Shown here: piece by piece, positions 1 through 8,147 of the stretch
Numbering within the stretch: position 1 is the stretch's first letter
Layout: each line of letters starts with the position of its first letter
NCBI GenBank assembly: GCA_019634595.1
Contig: JAHCBC010000003.1
Span: forward strand, 682,001-746,000
Source: Akkermansiaceae bacterium
GTDB lineage: Bacteria; Verrucomicrobiota; Verrucomicrobiia; Verrucomicrobiales; Akkermansiaceae
Direction: 5' to 3'
Length of the DNA stretch: 64,000 bases
The notes under the pieces: generated by a model
Database searches by the model: none
What the model saw: the letters and a program-made list of their open reading frames with translations, nothing else
What the model was told of the DNA's origin: nothing
Made by a program: the position numbers and the translations under genes

Positions 1-1156
1 CCTGGTGCTCGCTGGCCTGGATCTGGATCAGGCGGCCGACGCGCTCGGACCGGCGGGTGCGGGGGTTATAGATCGTGTCGCCTTTTTTGACGACGCCGGA
101 ATAGACGCGGAAGAAAACCAGCTTTCCGACGAACTTGTCAGCCCACAGCTTGAAGGCGAGGGAGACGAACTTTTCGTTGTCGGAGGTGATGACCTCGATC
201 TTGTGCTCCTCGTTGTCCGGGTCCATGCCGATCGCGGCAGGGATGTCCAGCGGACTCGGGAGGTAGTCGACAACGGCGTCGAGAAGGTATTGGACGCCTT
301 TGTTCTTGAAGGCGGAGCCACCGGCAACGGGAACAAGCTTGTTGGCGATGGTGGCACGACGGATGCCGTTCTTGAGATCTTCGAGCGAAATGGCTTCCTC
401 GCTCAGGAATTTTTCACCGACGGAGTCATCGACATCGGCGACGGCGTTGAGGAGTTCATCGTAGGCCTCTTTACAGAGTTCGATCTGGTCGCCTTCCAGG
501 TCTTTGACGGTGTAAGTTGAACCGAACTTGTCGTCGTCGGAGAAGTAGACCGCCTTCTGGTTCACCACGTCGATCTGGCCCTTGAGGTTCTCTTCGGAAC
601 CGATCGGGATCAGGATGCGGACGGCATTGGCCCCCAGTTTCTCGCGGACTTCCTTGACGACGTTGTCGAAGTCAGCCCCCACGCGGTCCATCTTGTTGAC
701 GAACACAAGGCGCGGGACGTTGTATTTGGTGGCCTGGCGCCAGACGGTTTCGGTCTGGGGCTGGACACCGGCGACGGCGTCGAAAACGACGATCGCGCCA
801 TCGAGCACCCGGAGGGAGCGTTCCACCTCGGCGGTGAAATCCACGTGGCCGGGGGTGTCGATGATGTTCACCCGGTGTTTCAGTCCCGGGAAAAGCTTGG
901 TCACACCGGCCTCCTCATGCTGCCACCACTCGGTGGTGACGGCTGCGGAGGTGATGGTGATGCCGCGCTCGCGCTCCTGCTCCATCCAGTCGGTCGTGGC
1001 CGCACCATCGTGCACCTCACCCAGCTTGTGGATCATGCCCGTGTAGAACAGGATCCGCTCGGTGAGGGTCGTCTTGCCCGCGTCAATGTGCGCGGCGATC
1101 CCGATATTCCGGGTGCGCTCGAGCACGTATTGGCGGTTTGGACTGTTGGGGTTCAC
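1..1156 (-). CDS. fusA: Elongation factor G, N-terminal part (cut by left edge)
   Basis: Ribosomal translocase GTPase; about 385 N-terminal residues are visible. The frame opens with GTG at 1154-1156 (M-N-P-N-S-P-N) and has no stop before the window edge. It shows the GTPase motifs in order: the P-loop AHIDAGKTT, the switch I region ending RGITITSAA, DTPGHVDF (G3) and NKMD (G4), followed by the start of domain II. It lies 33 bp after rpsG in the order rpsL-rpsG-fusA, the classic str operon, so tuf or rpsJ may follow to the left. Long plus-strand open frames over this stretch are antisense shadows caused by high G+C. The identification is certain; only the C-terminal part is missing. Confidence 0.97.
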   Translation of the reverse strand, partial: MNPNSPNRQYVLERTRNIGIAAHIDAGKTTLTERILFYTGMIHKLGEVHDGAATTDWMEQERERGITITSAAVTTEWWQHEEAGVTKLFPGLKHRVNIIDTPGHVDFTAEVERSLRVLDGAIVVFDAVAGVQPQTETVWRQATKYNVPRLVFVNKMDRVGADFDNVVKEVREKLGANAVRILIPIGSEENLKGQIDVVNQKAVYFSDDDKFGSTYTVKDLEGDQIELCKEAYDELLNAVADVDDSVGEKFLSEEAISLEDLKNGIRRATIANKLVPVAGGSAFKNKGVQYLLDAVVDYLPSPLDIPAAIGMDPDNEEHKIEVITSDNEKFVSLAFKLWADKFVGKLVFFRVYSGVVKKGDTIYNPRTRRSERVGRLIQIQASEHQ

Positions 1157-1189
1157 GACGGGATTTCGCTGGAGCGCGTATCAGTCAGA

Positions 1190-1663
1190 TCAGAAGCGGA
1201 AGTGGGCGAAGGCGCGGTTGGCCTGTGCCATCTTGTGGACGTCGTCACGCTTGCGGACTGCGGAGCCCTGGTTGTTCGCGGCGTCCTTGATCTCGTTCGC
1301 CAGAGCAACGTGCATCGGCGTGCCTTTGCGGTTGCGGGCGTATTGGACGAGCCAGCGCATGGCGAGGGACTCGGAACGGTCAGCGGCGACCTCAAGCGGC
1401 ACCTGGTAGGTCGCACCACCGACACGGCGGGACTTGACCTCAACGCGTGGCTTGGCGTTCTCGACGGCACGGGTGATGACTTCCAGAGGATCGACGGTGT
1501 CGATGCCTTCGTTCGCACGGTCGATCGCAGCATAAACGATGCGTTGTGCGAGGGAACGCTTCCCGTCGCGCATGATTTTGCTGATGAGGTGACCAACGAG
1601 CGGGCTGGCGTAGCGGGCGTCGCTGCGGTCGGGCTTGGTGAAGATGCGCTTGCGGCGTGGCAT
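1190..1663 (-). CDS. rpsG: 30S ribosomal protein S7
   Basis: S7 nucleates assembly of the 30S head and contacts tRNA near the E site. The 157-residue product has the normal length and the family features: the basic N-terminus MPRRKRIF, the motif RVGGATYQVP in the beta hairpin region, and RKGTPMHVALANEI near the C-terminal helix. It sits between rpsL (33 bp upstream) and fusA (33 bp downstream) on the same strand, as in most bacterial str operons, so it is very probably cotranscribed from the rpsL promoter. Nothing is unusual about it. Confidence 0.98.
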   Translation of the reverse strand: MPRRKRIFTKPDRSDARYASPLVGHLISKIMRDGKRSLAQRIVYAAIDRANEGIDTVDPLEVITRAVENAKPRVEVKSRRVGGATYQVPLEVAADRSESLAMRWLVQYARNRKGTPMHVALANEIKDAANNQGSAVRKRDDVHKMAQANRAFAHFRF

Positions 1664-1696
1664 GGCAGTAAAAAGGTAAGGTTGGGGACGAAAAAA

Positions 1697-2101
1697 TTAG
1701 CGCTTCTTGGCTGGAGCGGCTGCTTGGCCCGGCTTCGGACGCTTCGCACCGTACTTGGAGCGGCTCTGGCGGCGCTTATCGACACCGAGGGTGTCGAGGG
1801 AGCCACGGACGATGTGGTAGCGGACACCCGGAAGGTCCTTCACCCGGCCACCACGGACCAGAACGATGGAGTGCTCCTGGAGGTTGTGGCCTTCACCGCC
1901 GATGTAGGCGATGACTTCGAAGCCATTGGTGAGGCGAACCTTGGCGACCTTACGAAGCGCGGAGTTCGGCTTCTTGGGCGTCCGGGTCATAACCTGGAGG
2001 CAAACGCCCCGGCGCTGTGGACAGTTCACGAGAGCGGGGGACTTCGACTTCTCGGCCGGAGTGAGGCGTCCCTTGCGAACGAGCTGGTTGATGGTCGGCA
2101 T
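1697..2101 (-). CDS. rpsL: 30S ribosomal protein S12
   Basis: S12 lies at the decoding centre and controls accuracy; it is the streptomycin target. The 134-residue product starts [12 protein letters not shown] and contains the two loops where resistance mutations occur: [11 protein letters not shown], with the wild-type lysine, and [13 protein letters not shown], with the lysine and the aspartate that is methylthiolated in other bacteria. Both look wild type, so no streptomycin-resistance change is seen. It is the first gene of the operon, with a candidate promoter about 160 bp upstream. The C-terminal [12 protein letters not shown] extension is a short species-specific tail. Confidence 0.98.
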   Translation of the reverse strand: MPTINQLVRKGRLTPAEKSKSPALVNCPQRRGVCLQVMTRTPKKPNSALRKVAKVRLTNGFEVIAYIGGEGHNLQEHSIVLVRGGRVKDLPGVRYHIVRGSLDTLGVDKRRQSRSKYGAKRPKPGQAAAPAKKR

Positions 2102-2259
2102 GATTTCCTTGCGGTGGTTTCAGATTTTCCTTTCGGAGGACAATCCGGAGCAACGACAAGGCGACCTTGAAGTAGCTTTTTTCCGGAGCTGCACCCGATA
2201 ATGTACCCTATGTGGAGGCAAGCTTCGTCAGGACGTCAGCAGGCCGCGTGGGGGCGGCG

Positions 2260-2287
2260 AAGATAGGTACCGCGGACGACCCTGCAA
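2260..2287 (-). promoter_or_regulatory. Candidate sigma-70 promoter of the str operon
   Basis: Reading on the minus strand, TTGCAG (2287-2282) is followed by a 16-bp spacer and TATCTT (2265-2260). Both boxes match the sigma-70 consensus at four or more positions. The promoter would give a leader of roughly 150 nt ahead of rpsL, long enough for autogenous control, but no specific S7 or S12 binding structure is claimed. This is a prediction from sequence only. Confidence 0.4.
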
Positions 2288-2398
2288 GCCCTAATTTGGA
2301 ACTTTTTCAGAAATTTTCCGCCCCAACCAAAAAATTTGAGAAAATCGCCACAATTCCTTGAAAAGACAACATCCCCGGCACTCCGGGAATCGTCCGTA

Positions 2399-2716
2399 TC
2401 AGCATCCGGAGGCAATCTCCGAAGTGGACACCAAGTCCAACAGCCCGGGAAAACGCCCGTCCACCTCCCCTTTCCGCAACGAGGTCATGCATTTCGTCCC
2501 CTCCACTTCCGTGCGGATCAGGCCCGCATTGCGCAGGACCTCGAAATGGTGCGAGCGGGTCGCTTTGGAGATCTCCAGCGGAACTTCGTTGCAGGCCATC
2601 GGGCGGCCCTGATCAAGCAGTTCCCTCACGATGGAAAGACGGCATGGATCCGAAAGCGCCTGCATCACCACCGGGAGGCTGATGGAGGCAAGATCCGGAT
2701 GTTCATAGACTTTCAT
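2399..2716 (-). CDS. ArsR-family winged-helix regulator, divergent from OYE reductase
   Basis: Small winged-helix repressor of about 105 residues. The start chosen is the ATG at 2716 (MKVYEHPDLASI); a GTG-started upstream extension to 2806 would run into the operator and looks non-coding. The core reads ALSDPCRLSIVRELL, then the recognition helix region SKATRSHHFEVLRNAGLIR, matching the ArsR pattern of helix-turn-helix plus wing. No ArsR metal site of the ELCVC type is present, so it is probably not an arsenic sensor. Cys residues occur in PCRL, MACN and the C-terminal SGC, which could sense electrophiles or redox state; that is inference. It is transcribed away from the reductase gene and very likely controls it. 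Confidence 0.85.
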   Translation of the reverse strand: MKVYEHPDLASISLPVVMQALSDPCRLSIVRELLDQGRPMACNEVPLEISKATRSHHFEVLRNAGLIRTEVEGTKCMTSLRKGEVDGRFPGLLDLVSTSEIASGC

Positions 2717-2771
2717 GCTCGCCCGGAATATACATCGTCCATCAAGTTCGACAATCATCGAAGTTTTCTTT

Positions 2772-2817
2772 TTGACGATCTGGCCAGCTTTGCTATTGTT
2801 CGACACATATCGAACAA
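2772..2817 (+). promoter_or_regulatory. Promoter and palindromic operator of the OYE reductase gene
   Basis: TTGACG (2772-2777), a 16-bp spacer and TATTGT (2794-2799) form a plausible sigma-70 promoter. The -10 box is overlapped by a perfect inverted repeat, TTGTTCGA (2796-2803) and TCGAACAA (2810-2817), separated by 6 bp. The repeat ends only 3 bp before the ATG of the reductase. A dimeric repressor bound there would block transcription, and the ArsR-type gene next door is the obvious candidate. Confidence 0.7.
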
Positions 2818-2820
2818 AAT

Positions 2821-3873
2821 ATGCCTGACCTTCTGACTCCTATCAAAATCGGCGCGTGGGAACTTCCGAACCGCGTGATCATGGCTCCCCTCACCCGCTG
2901 CCGTGCCAGTGCGGGCCGGGTGCCGAATGACCTGATGGTGGAATACTACACCCAGCGCGCCGGATTCGGCCTCATCATCACGGAGGCCACCTCGGTGACC
3001 GCCCAAGGCGTCGGCTATCCGGACACCCCCGGCATCTGGTCCCAGGAACAGGTCTCCGGTTGGAAGAAAGTGACGGACTCCGTGCATGCGGCGGGCGGCA
3101 GGATCATCCTCCAGCTCTGGCACGTGGGCCGGATGTCGGATCCCATCTACCTCAACGGCGACCTCCCCGTCGCTCCCAGCGCCATCCAGCCCGCCGGCCA
3201 TGTCAGCCTGGTGCGCCCGGAGAAAGCCTTCGTCACTCCGCGGGCACTGGAGTTGGAGGAAATCCCGGGGATCATCGAAGCCTACCGCAAGGGGGCGGAG
3301 AACGCGAAGCTCGCAGGATTCGACGGCGTTGAAATTCATGGAGCCAATGGCTACCTGCTCGACCAATTCCTCCAGGACTCCACCAACAAGCGGACCGACA
3401 GCTATGGCGGCCCCATTGAAAACCGCGCGCGGCTCATGCTGGAGGTGACGGACGCCGTGGTTTCCGTATGGGGGGCTGAGCGCGTCGGCATGCACCTTGC
3501 CCCGCGGGCGGACGCCCACGACATGGGGGATTCCGATCTTCTTGGTACCTTCACCCATATCGCATCGGAACTCGGCAAGCGCGGCATCGCCTTCATCTGC
3601 ACCCGGGAGGCGGAGGGAGCTGACAGCATCAGCCCGGCCATGAAAGCCGCCTTCGGAGGTCCCTACATCGCGAACGAAAAATTCACCCGTGAGTCCGCAG
3701 ATGCCATCATCTCGTCCGGGACGGCAGATGCAGTGGCGTTCGGTGTTCCGGCCATCGCCAATCCGGACCTGGTGGCACGATTCACCACCGGTTCTCCTCT
3801 CAACCCACCGAATCCGGCGACCTTCTATGGGAGCGGCCCGAAAGGCTATACGGACTACCCGGCGGCGGGATGA
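2821..3873 (+). CDS. Old yellow enzyme family ene-reductase (NemA-like)
   Basis: FMN-dependent NAD(P)H oxidoreductase of the old yellow enzyme family, which reduces activated C=C bonds of enones, maleimides or nitro compounds in the cytoplasm. The 350-residue protein has the usual length for the classical class. Visible motifs are N-terminal APLTRCRAS (Thr25), ILQLWHVGR around residue 100, the substrate-binding HGANGY (His173, Asn176, Tyr178) followed by LLDQFLQDSTNKRTDSYGG, and FMN-phosphate binding residues near the end. It is controlled in all likelihood by the divergent ArsR-type gene through the palindrome at its start. The very short leader lacks a clear Shine-Dalgarno sequence. Electrophile detoxification is the likely role; the true substrate cannot be read from sequence. 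Confidence 0.93.
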   Translation: MPDLLTPIKIGAWELPNRVIMAPLTRCRASAGRVPNDLMVEYYTQRAGFGLIITEATSVTAQGVGYPDTPGIWSQEQVSGWKKVTDSVHAAGGRIILQLWHVGRMSDPIYLNGDLPVAPSAIQPAGHVSLVRPEKAFVTPRALELEEIPGIIEAYRKGAENAKLAGFDGVEIHGANGYLLDQFLQDSTNKRTDSYGGPIENRARLMLEVTDAVVSVWGAERVGMHLAPRADAHDMGDSDLLGTFTHIASELGKRGIAFICTREAEGADSISPAMKAAFGGPYIANEKFTRESADAIISSGTADAVAFGVPAIANPDLVARFTTGSPLNPPNPATFYGSGPKGYTDYPAAG

Positions 3874-3911
3874 GCGGACGGTTGGAAAATTAGCGGCAAA
3901 TTGTAATTCTT

Positions 3912-3930
3912 ATTGGGACTGAGTCTCAAT
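3912..3930 (+). promoter_or_regulatory. Fur-like box upstream of TonB-dependent receptor
   Basis: ATTGGGACT-G-AGTCTCAAT is an inverted repeat with 9-bp arms around a central base and one mismatch. It contains the 7-1-7 layout typical of Fur boxes (TGxxACTnAGTxxCA). It lies 65 bp upstream of the receptor start, so iron-dependent repression of the receptor is likely. Binding by Fur itself is inferred. Confidence 0.55.
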
Positions 3931-3963
3931 TAAAATTGACAATTCGTCAGCTTGCTGAGCCTC

Positions 3964-3995
3964 AATGGTGCGGCCCCGCGTGGGGCCGTACCATT
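3964..3995 (+). promoter_or_regulatory. 14-bp hairpin directly before the receptor start codon
   Basis: Positions 3964-3977 pair with 3982-3995 around a GCGT loop; the only imperfection is one G-U pair. The right arm ends at the base before the ATG at 3996 and contains the only purine-rich stretch (GGGG) that could act as ribosome binding site. As RNA it would occlude ribosome entry. There is no U-run after it, so it is not an ordinary terminator. Confidence 0.6.
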
Positions 3996-6194
3996 ATGAA
4001 ACTCCGCAGACCTTTCCTCCTCCCCCCCTCCCGGCAGTTTGCGCTGCTGGGCCTTCTGCCGTTCATCAATACGGCCAATGCCCAGACGCCCAAGCCGGCT
4101 GACACGCTCGAACCCCTTGAGGTCGTGGGCGACCGGGTGGGCACCGCCGCGGAGCAAGCCATCACCGCAAAGCGTGAAGCGCCGAACGCGGTGACCGTCA
4201 TCGACTCGGAACAGCTCAACCAGTTCGGCGACCAGCCGCTGGGCGACGCGCTGCGCCGGGTTCCGGGTGTGACTTTCGGCGGAGCCAACCGCGCGCGTGA
4301 GATCCAGCTCCGCGCCATCGGTGACCAATATACCCAGGTCCTCATCAATGGCCGCCCGATGATCGATGGCAACTCCCGCCGCTCCGTGCAGGTGGACCGC
4401 ATCCCGAGTTCGCTGGTGGAGCGGGTGGAGATCATCCGCGCCCCGCTGGCCTCGCTCGACGGCCAGGGTGCGGCAGGCACCGTGAACATCATCCTGAAGA
4501 ACACCAATTTCACGCCGCGCACCGACGTCGGTGTGGGTGGAGGCTATCTTGAGGAAAACGGCTGGATCGGCGATGCCACCTTCTTCCAGGCGGGTCAATT
4601 CGGAGTCCTGAAATACTCGTTCGCGGGCGGCCTCCAGCGCCAACGCCGCAACGAAAGCAAGGACACCTACGTCTATACCGGGGCCGGTGTCCCGAACGGC
4701 GGCGAACTGGGCATCAACGAACGGGAGTACAACCAGATCAACCTGCTTCCCTCGCTCGAACTCGCGCTCTCGCCACAGGATACCCTCCGCTTCGAGCCGT
4801 CCTACCTCTACACCGAGGAAGACCGCGACGACGTCAAGGGCCGCCTGATCGCCAGCCACCTCGGCACCGACCGCACCGATGATGAATTCCGGAACCGTGT
4901 CCGCGAAAACTTCGGCCTCTACGGTGGCTGGGTGCGCGACATGGAGGATGCCGGTGTCTTCACCCTCAGCATCGACCAGCAATGGGCACGCGAGGACACG
5001 ACCCGCGCCGCCTCCCGCTTCAACGCTGCCGGGACTCTGACCCAGCGCCGCCTCCGCACTGAGGACGTCGAGCTGGAAAGGACCAACCCCGCCTTCAAAT
5101 ACGAAGGGAAATTCAACGCCCATGAGGTCGCGTTCGGCTTTGATTTCAGCCGTTCGACCCGCGATGAGGACAATTCCGATTTCACCGTCGGCGGCGCGCC
5201 CGTCTTCACCCCCAACCGGAGATTTGATGTCCGCGAAGACCGCTGGAATGTCTATGTCCAGGATTCCTGGCAGCTCGCGGAAGGCACCCGCCTGACCGGC
5301 GGCCTGCGCCTCGAGAACTCCGACACCCGCACCCGCGACTTCAACGGTGTTGGAACCTCGGTCTCCGAAACCTTCCTGCTGCCCTCGCTCCACGTCGTCC
5401 AGCGCCTGCAGGAGAACACCGACTTCCGCGCCGGCATCGCCCGCACGCTCCGCCGCCCGGACCTCCGGGAGCTGACCCCCACCATCTCCGATGGCACCGG
5501 GACCATCGCCAACCCGTTCCTCGCGGGAAATCCGGACCAAACCCCCGAATCGATCTGGGGTCTGGATACCGGAGTTGACCACTACTTCATGGAGCGCAAG
5601 GGCATCGTCTCCCTCAACCTCTTCGCACGGAAGTTCGAGGACAAGATCGAGGCGCTGTCGGAACTCGAAGGAGCCACCTATGTCTCCCGCCCCCGCAATG
5701 TCGGTGACGGTGAACTTTTCGGGGTCGAACTCGAGGGTCGTGTCCCGCTGGAGGTCATCAGCCTGCCGCAACTGACGCTCTGGGGCAACGCCACCTGGGT
5801 CCACACCAAGCTGGACGACCCCAACGGCGGCACCAGGCGCTTCGCGGACCAGCACGACGCGGTGGCCAACATCGGCCTCGACTACTATGTCGAAGCCATC
5901 CGGACGACCTTCGGCGTCAGCGCGAACTGGGTCAGCGGCTACGACCAGCGCATCAAGGCATCGAACGGCACCAGCCAGGGCACCCGCCTCGGAGACATGG
6001 TCCGCCTCGACCTCTCCGCGCGCACCCAGCTCTCGGAAAATCTCTCGATGAGCCTGTCGTTCCTCAACCTGCTCGGCTCCACCGAGAAGCTGACGCTCGA
6101 CGGTTACAACGCCGCAGGGGCGAAGACCTCGGTCTCCCGCACCTACGAGGAAACCTACCGCTCCGCCTACCTGAAGCTGAACTACACGTTCTGA
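3996..6194 (+). CDS. TonB-dependent outer-membrane receptor (siderophore type)
   Basis: Outer-membrane gated beta-barrel that imports a ligand with TonB energy. The start chosen is ATG 3996 (MKLRRPFLLPP), because it gives a signal peptide ending INTANAQ; an upstream in-frame GTG/ATG would precede it with non-coding sequence. After the signal come a TonB-box region (LEPLEVVGDRV), a plug domain with DALRRVPGVTFGG and NGRPMIDG, and IPSSLVERVEIIRAP followed by GAAGTVNIILKN. A 22-strand-type barrel follows, ending with aromatic F (YLKLNYTF). The 732-residue length fits ferric-siderophore receptors. The Fur-like box upstream supports an iron-related substrate. It converges on the ExbD-like operon with only 4 bp between stops. 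Confidence 0.92.
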   Translation: MKLRRPFLLPPSRQFALLGLLPFINTANAQTPKPADTLEPLEVVGDRVGTAAEQAITAKREAPNAVTVIDSEQLNQFGDQPLGDALRRVPGVTFGGANRAREIQLRAIGDQYTQVLINGRPMIDGNSRRSVQVDRIPSSLVERVEIIRAPLASLDGQGAAGTVNIILKNTNFTPRTDVGVGGGYLEENGWIGDATFFQAGQFGVLKYSFAGGLQRQRRNESKDTYVYTGAGVPNGGELGINEREYNQINLLPSLELALSPQDTLRFEPSYLYTEEDRDDVKGRLIASHLGTDRTDDEFRNRVRENFGLYGGWVRDMEDAGVFTLSIDQQWAREDTTRAASRFNAAGTLTQRRLRTEDVELERTNPAFKYEGKFNAHEVAFGFDFSRSTRDEDNSDFTVGGAPVFTPNRRFDVREDRWNVYVQDSWQLAEGTRLTGGLRLENSDTRTRDFNGVGTSVSETFLLPSLHVVQRLQENTDFRAGIARTLRRPDLRELTPTISDGTGTIANPFLAGNPDQTPESIWGLDTGVDHYFMERKGIVSLNLFARKFEDKIEALSELEGATYVSRPRNVGDGELFGVELEGRVPLEVISLPQLTLWGNATWVHTKLDDPNGGTRRFADQHDAVANIGLDYYVEAIRTTFGVSANWVSGYDQRIKASNGTSQGTRLGDMVRLDLSARTQLSENLSMSLSFLNLLGSTEKLTLDGYNAAGAKTSVSRTYEETYRSAYLKLNYTF

Positions 6195-6198
6195 TCCA

Positions 6199-7305
6199 TC
6201 AATCCAGCTTCCTCCCCGGCACGGGCGGCAACGGTGTCGCCGGCGGGGGGGGAGGTTGTTCCAGGCGGTTGACCTCGATGTCCAGCGGCGCGCTGACGTG
6301 GTTGTTGCCGTCCACTTCCCAACCGCAGGGGATGTCCATCCCATCCGCGATCTGCCGCGCCTTCAGATAGGTCGCGAACCCGTCCGGTTTCACTTTGAAA
6401 ATCAGCACGGCCCGCGGACGGGACTTCACCAGTTCCATCATCCTGTGGAACCTTCCGTTCGGCTGGTCCATGTCGGCCGCGGACGCGTCTCCACGCGCGG
6501 GGTCGAATGAGACCCTGACATTCAGCCTCGTCCACGGTTTGTTGTAGGGCACCGTGACCGTCTGGTTGCGGACCTTGATTTCCTGCGTCTCGAAAAACCG
6601 GACGACTTCCTCCTGCTGATAGACATACCGCGTCCTTTCCCCCCTCTCGCGGATGCGTTCAACCTCGAATTCCCGCTTCTGGCGGTCAAAGACCTCCATC
6701 ACCCGCTTCTGGGCGTCGATCACATCGATCAGGTGCGCCTGATCCCCCGTGATGAAGCAGTAGTACAAATTCGCGTTGTTCGGGATCGGTTTCGACTCGG
6801 GGATGCTGACCACACTGGCCGCCTGCGGCTGCGGGCGCGGGGTCTGGTCCAGCAGCGCCTCCAGTTCACGGATCTTCGCCAGCCGCTCGTCGGTGAGCTT
6901 CTTTTCCGCTTCGGCCTCTTTTTCGGTCTTCTCAGCCAGCTTTTTCAGCTCATCCAGGGCGATGAGCTTCGCCTTGTTGTCAGCCAGGCTCTTTTCCAGA
7001 AACGCCAGGTCCGCCTTCATCTGCTCCAGTTGGTCATCCGTGGGGGCTGGTGCGTCCAGCAGTTCCTGCTGCTTCGTAATCTGTTCATCCAGATCATTGA
7101 GCCGGTGCTTCGCGAACTCGACCTGCTCCGGCGTCGCCGGCATCAGGTTGTCGAAAATCCGCTGCACGGATTTCTCAACGTCGATCTGCAGCAGCAGCAA
7201 CACGACGATGAGCACGACGACGACGTTCGTCAAAACGTCGAGCAGCGCGTCGAGATTGCTCTCGCTCTCCCCTTTCTTCCTGCGGCGTCTTCTCCTGAAA
7301 TTCAT
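6199..7305 (-). CDS. ExbD/TolR-like protein with long coiled coil, third gene of proton-channel operon
   Basis: The 368-residue protein starts with a strongly basic patch (MNFRRRRRRKKG) and one membrane segment, about residues 19-41, carrying an Asp in LLDVLTN. The same position in ExbD, TolR and MotB holds the proton-conducting Asp. A coiled coil rich in E, K and L follows to about residue 150, then a region with FRMMELVKSRPRAVLIF-like ExbD periplasmic features (VLIFKVKPDGF near residue 290) and a Pro-rich end. It is the third gene after the MotA/TolQ-like and first ExbD-like genes, 10 bp downstream. I infer a stator-like proton channel subunit; no function is known to me for this gene type. 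Confidence 0.75.
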   Translation of the reverse strand: MNFRRRRRRKKGESESNLDALLDVLTNVVVVLIVVLLLLQIDVEKSVQRIFDNLMPATPEQVEFAKHRLNDLDEQITKQQELLDAPAPTDDQLEQMKADLAFLEKSLADNKAKLIALDELKKLAEKTEKEAEAEKKLTDERLAKIRELEALLDQTPRPQPQAASVVSIPESKPIPNNANLYYCFITGDQAHLIDVIDAQKRVMEVFDRQKREFEVERIRERGERTRYVYQQEEVVRFFETQEIKVRNQTVTVPYNKPWTRLNVRVSFDPARGDASAADMDQPNGRFHRMMELVKSRPRAVLIFKVKPDGFATYLKARQIADGMDIPCGWEVDGNNHVSAPLDIEVNRLEQPPPPPATPLPPVPGRKLD

Positions 7306-7315
7306 GGAATCCTTG

Positions 7316-8125
7316 TCACTGTGTGAATCGCGAGAGGTCGATCTCCCCTTTGTTCGGTACCGGCAGCTTGCCGATGTTCAGGCGGAACTGGTGCTCCGCC
7401 ATGCCCGCGGCCCGCTGGAAAGTTGCATTCCCATCCGTCCGGATGAGGAACAGGACCATCGAATCCTTCTCCTCCCTCGCCCGGTTGTAGAAATCGATCA
7501 ACGCCGGTTCCGTCGGAATGGCTGCGGTCGATACGGGGATCTTCCTGCCGTCCGGATGCCTCACCACGATCCCATTTCCTTCGCATTCGATGAAAAACAG
7601 TTTCGTCGCGGCGTCCGTGCCTGCCCCCCGGGGCTGGACGACCACCGGTGGCGGCTTCGCATTCGGGTCGAGCTTGCGGTCCTCCAGTTCCGCCGTCAGT
7701 TCACGGATTTTCCCGTCCAGCGGAGGGCGTTCCTTTTTGAGCGCGGCGATCTGCTCCAGCAGGGCCTCCAGCCTCCGCTGCAAGGTGGCGTCACCATCCG
7801 CCGGCGCCTTGGCGGCATCGAGTTCCCGGCGCAGGACGACCCGGCGATCCTCCAGCTCGTTCAACTCCACGACCGCAGAGCCATGGAGGGCGAGTTTCTC
7901 CTTCATCTCCTCCCTCCGCTTGTTCCGCTCCTGGATCTCGCGCATGACCTGCTGGTGTTCCAGCGCGACCTCGATGCCGGCCTTGTCCTTCGTCTGCTCC
8001 AGCGCCTTGATGTCGCTCACCACCTTGATCATCAGCGTGAGGATGCCGATGACGCTGGCGATGATGTCCAGGAAGGGAAACAGCGAGATGCCCCCACCGG
8101 ATCCACTGGATTTTCTCCGTGCCAT
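7316..8125 (-). CDS. ExbD/TolR-like protein with coiled coil, second gene of proton-channel operon
   Basis: A 269-residue protein with the same plan as its downstream neighbour but distinct sequence: a short basic N-terminus (MARRKSSGSGGG), one membrane segment with a conserved-position Asp (FPFLDIIASVIGIL), a coiled coil to about residue 165 and a globular end with MVLFLIRTDGNATF, which resembles the C-terminal fold of ExbD-like proteins. The two copies may form a heteromeric ExbD-type dimer in one channel. It is 22 bp downstream of the MotA/TolQ-like gene on the same strand. The role is inferred from domain layout only. Confidence 0.75.
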   Translation of the reverse strand: MARRKSSGSGGGISLFPFLDIIASVIGILTLMIKVVSDIKALEQTKDKAGIEVALEHQQVMREIQERNKRREEMKEKLALHGSAVVELNELEDRRVVLRRELDAAKAPADGDATLQRRLEALLEQIAALKKERPPLDGKIRELTAELEDRKLDPNAKPPPVVVQPRGAGTDAATKLFFIECEGNGIVVRHPDGRKIPVSTAAIPTEPALIDFYNRAREEKDSMVLFLIRTDGNATFQRAAGMAEHQFRLNIGKLPVPNKGEIDLSRFTQ

Positions 8126-8147
8126 GATCCTGATCCGTTCGGGATGA

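Noticed and set aside
845..2170. Plus-strand frame of 441 residues across the str operon
   Set aside because: It is antisense to fusA, rpsG and rpsL, which are certain; high G+C keeps the opposite strand open.
3930..6344. Minus-strand frame of 804 residues opposite the TonB receptor
   Set aside because: Composition is biased to G, A, V, E and D without any domain, and the receptor on the other strand is unmistakable.
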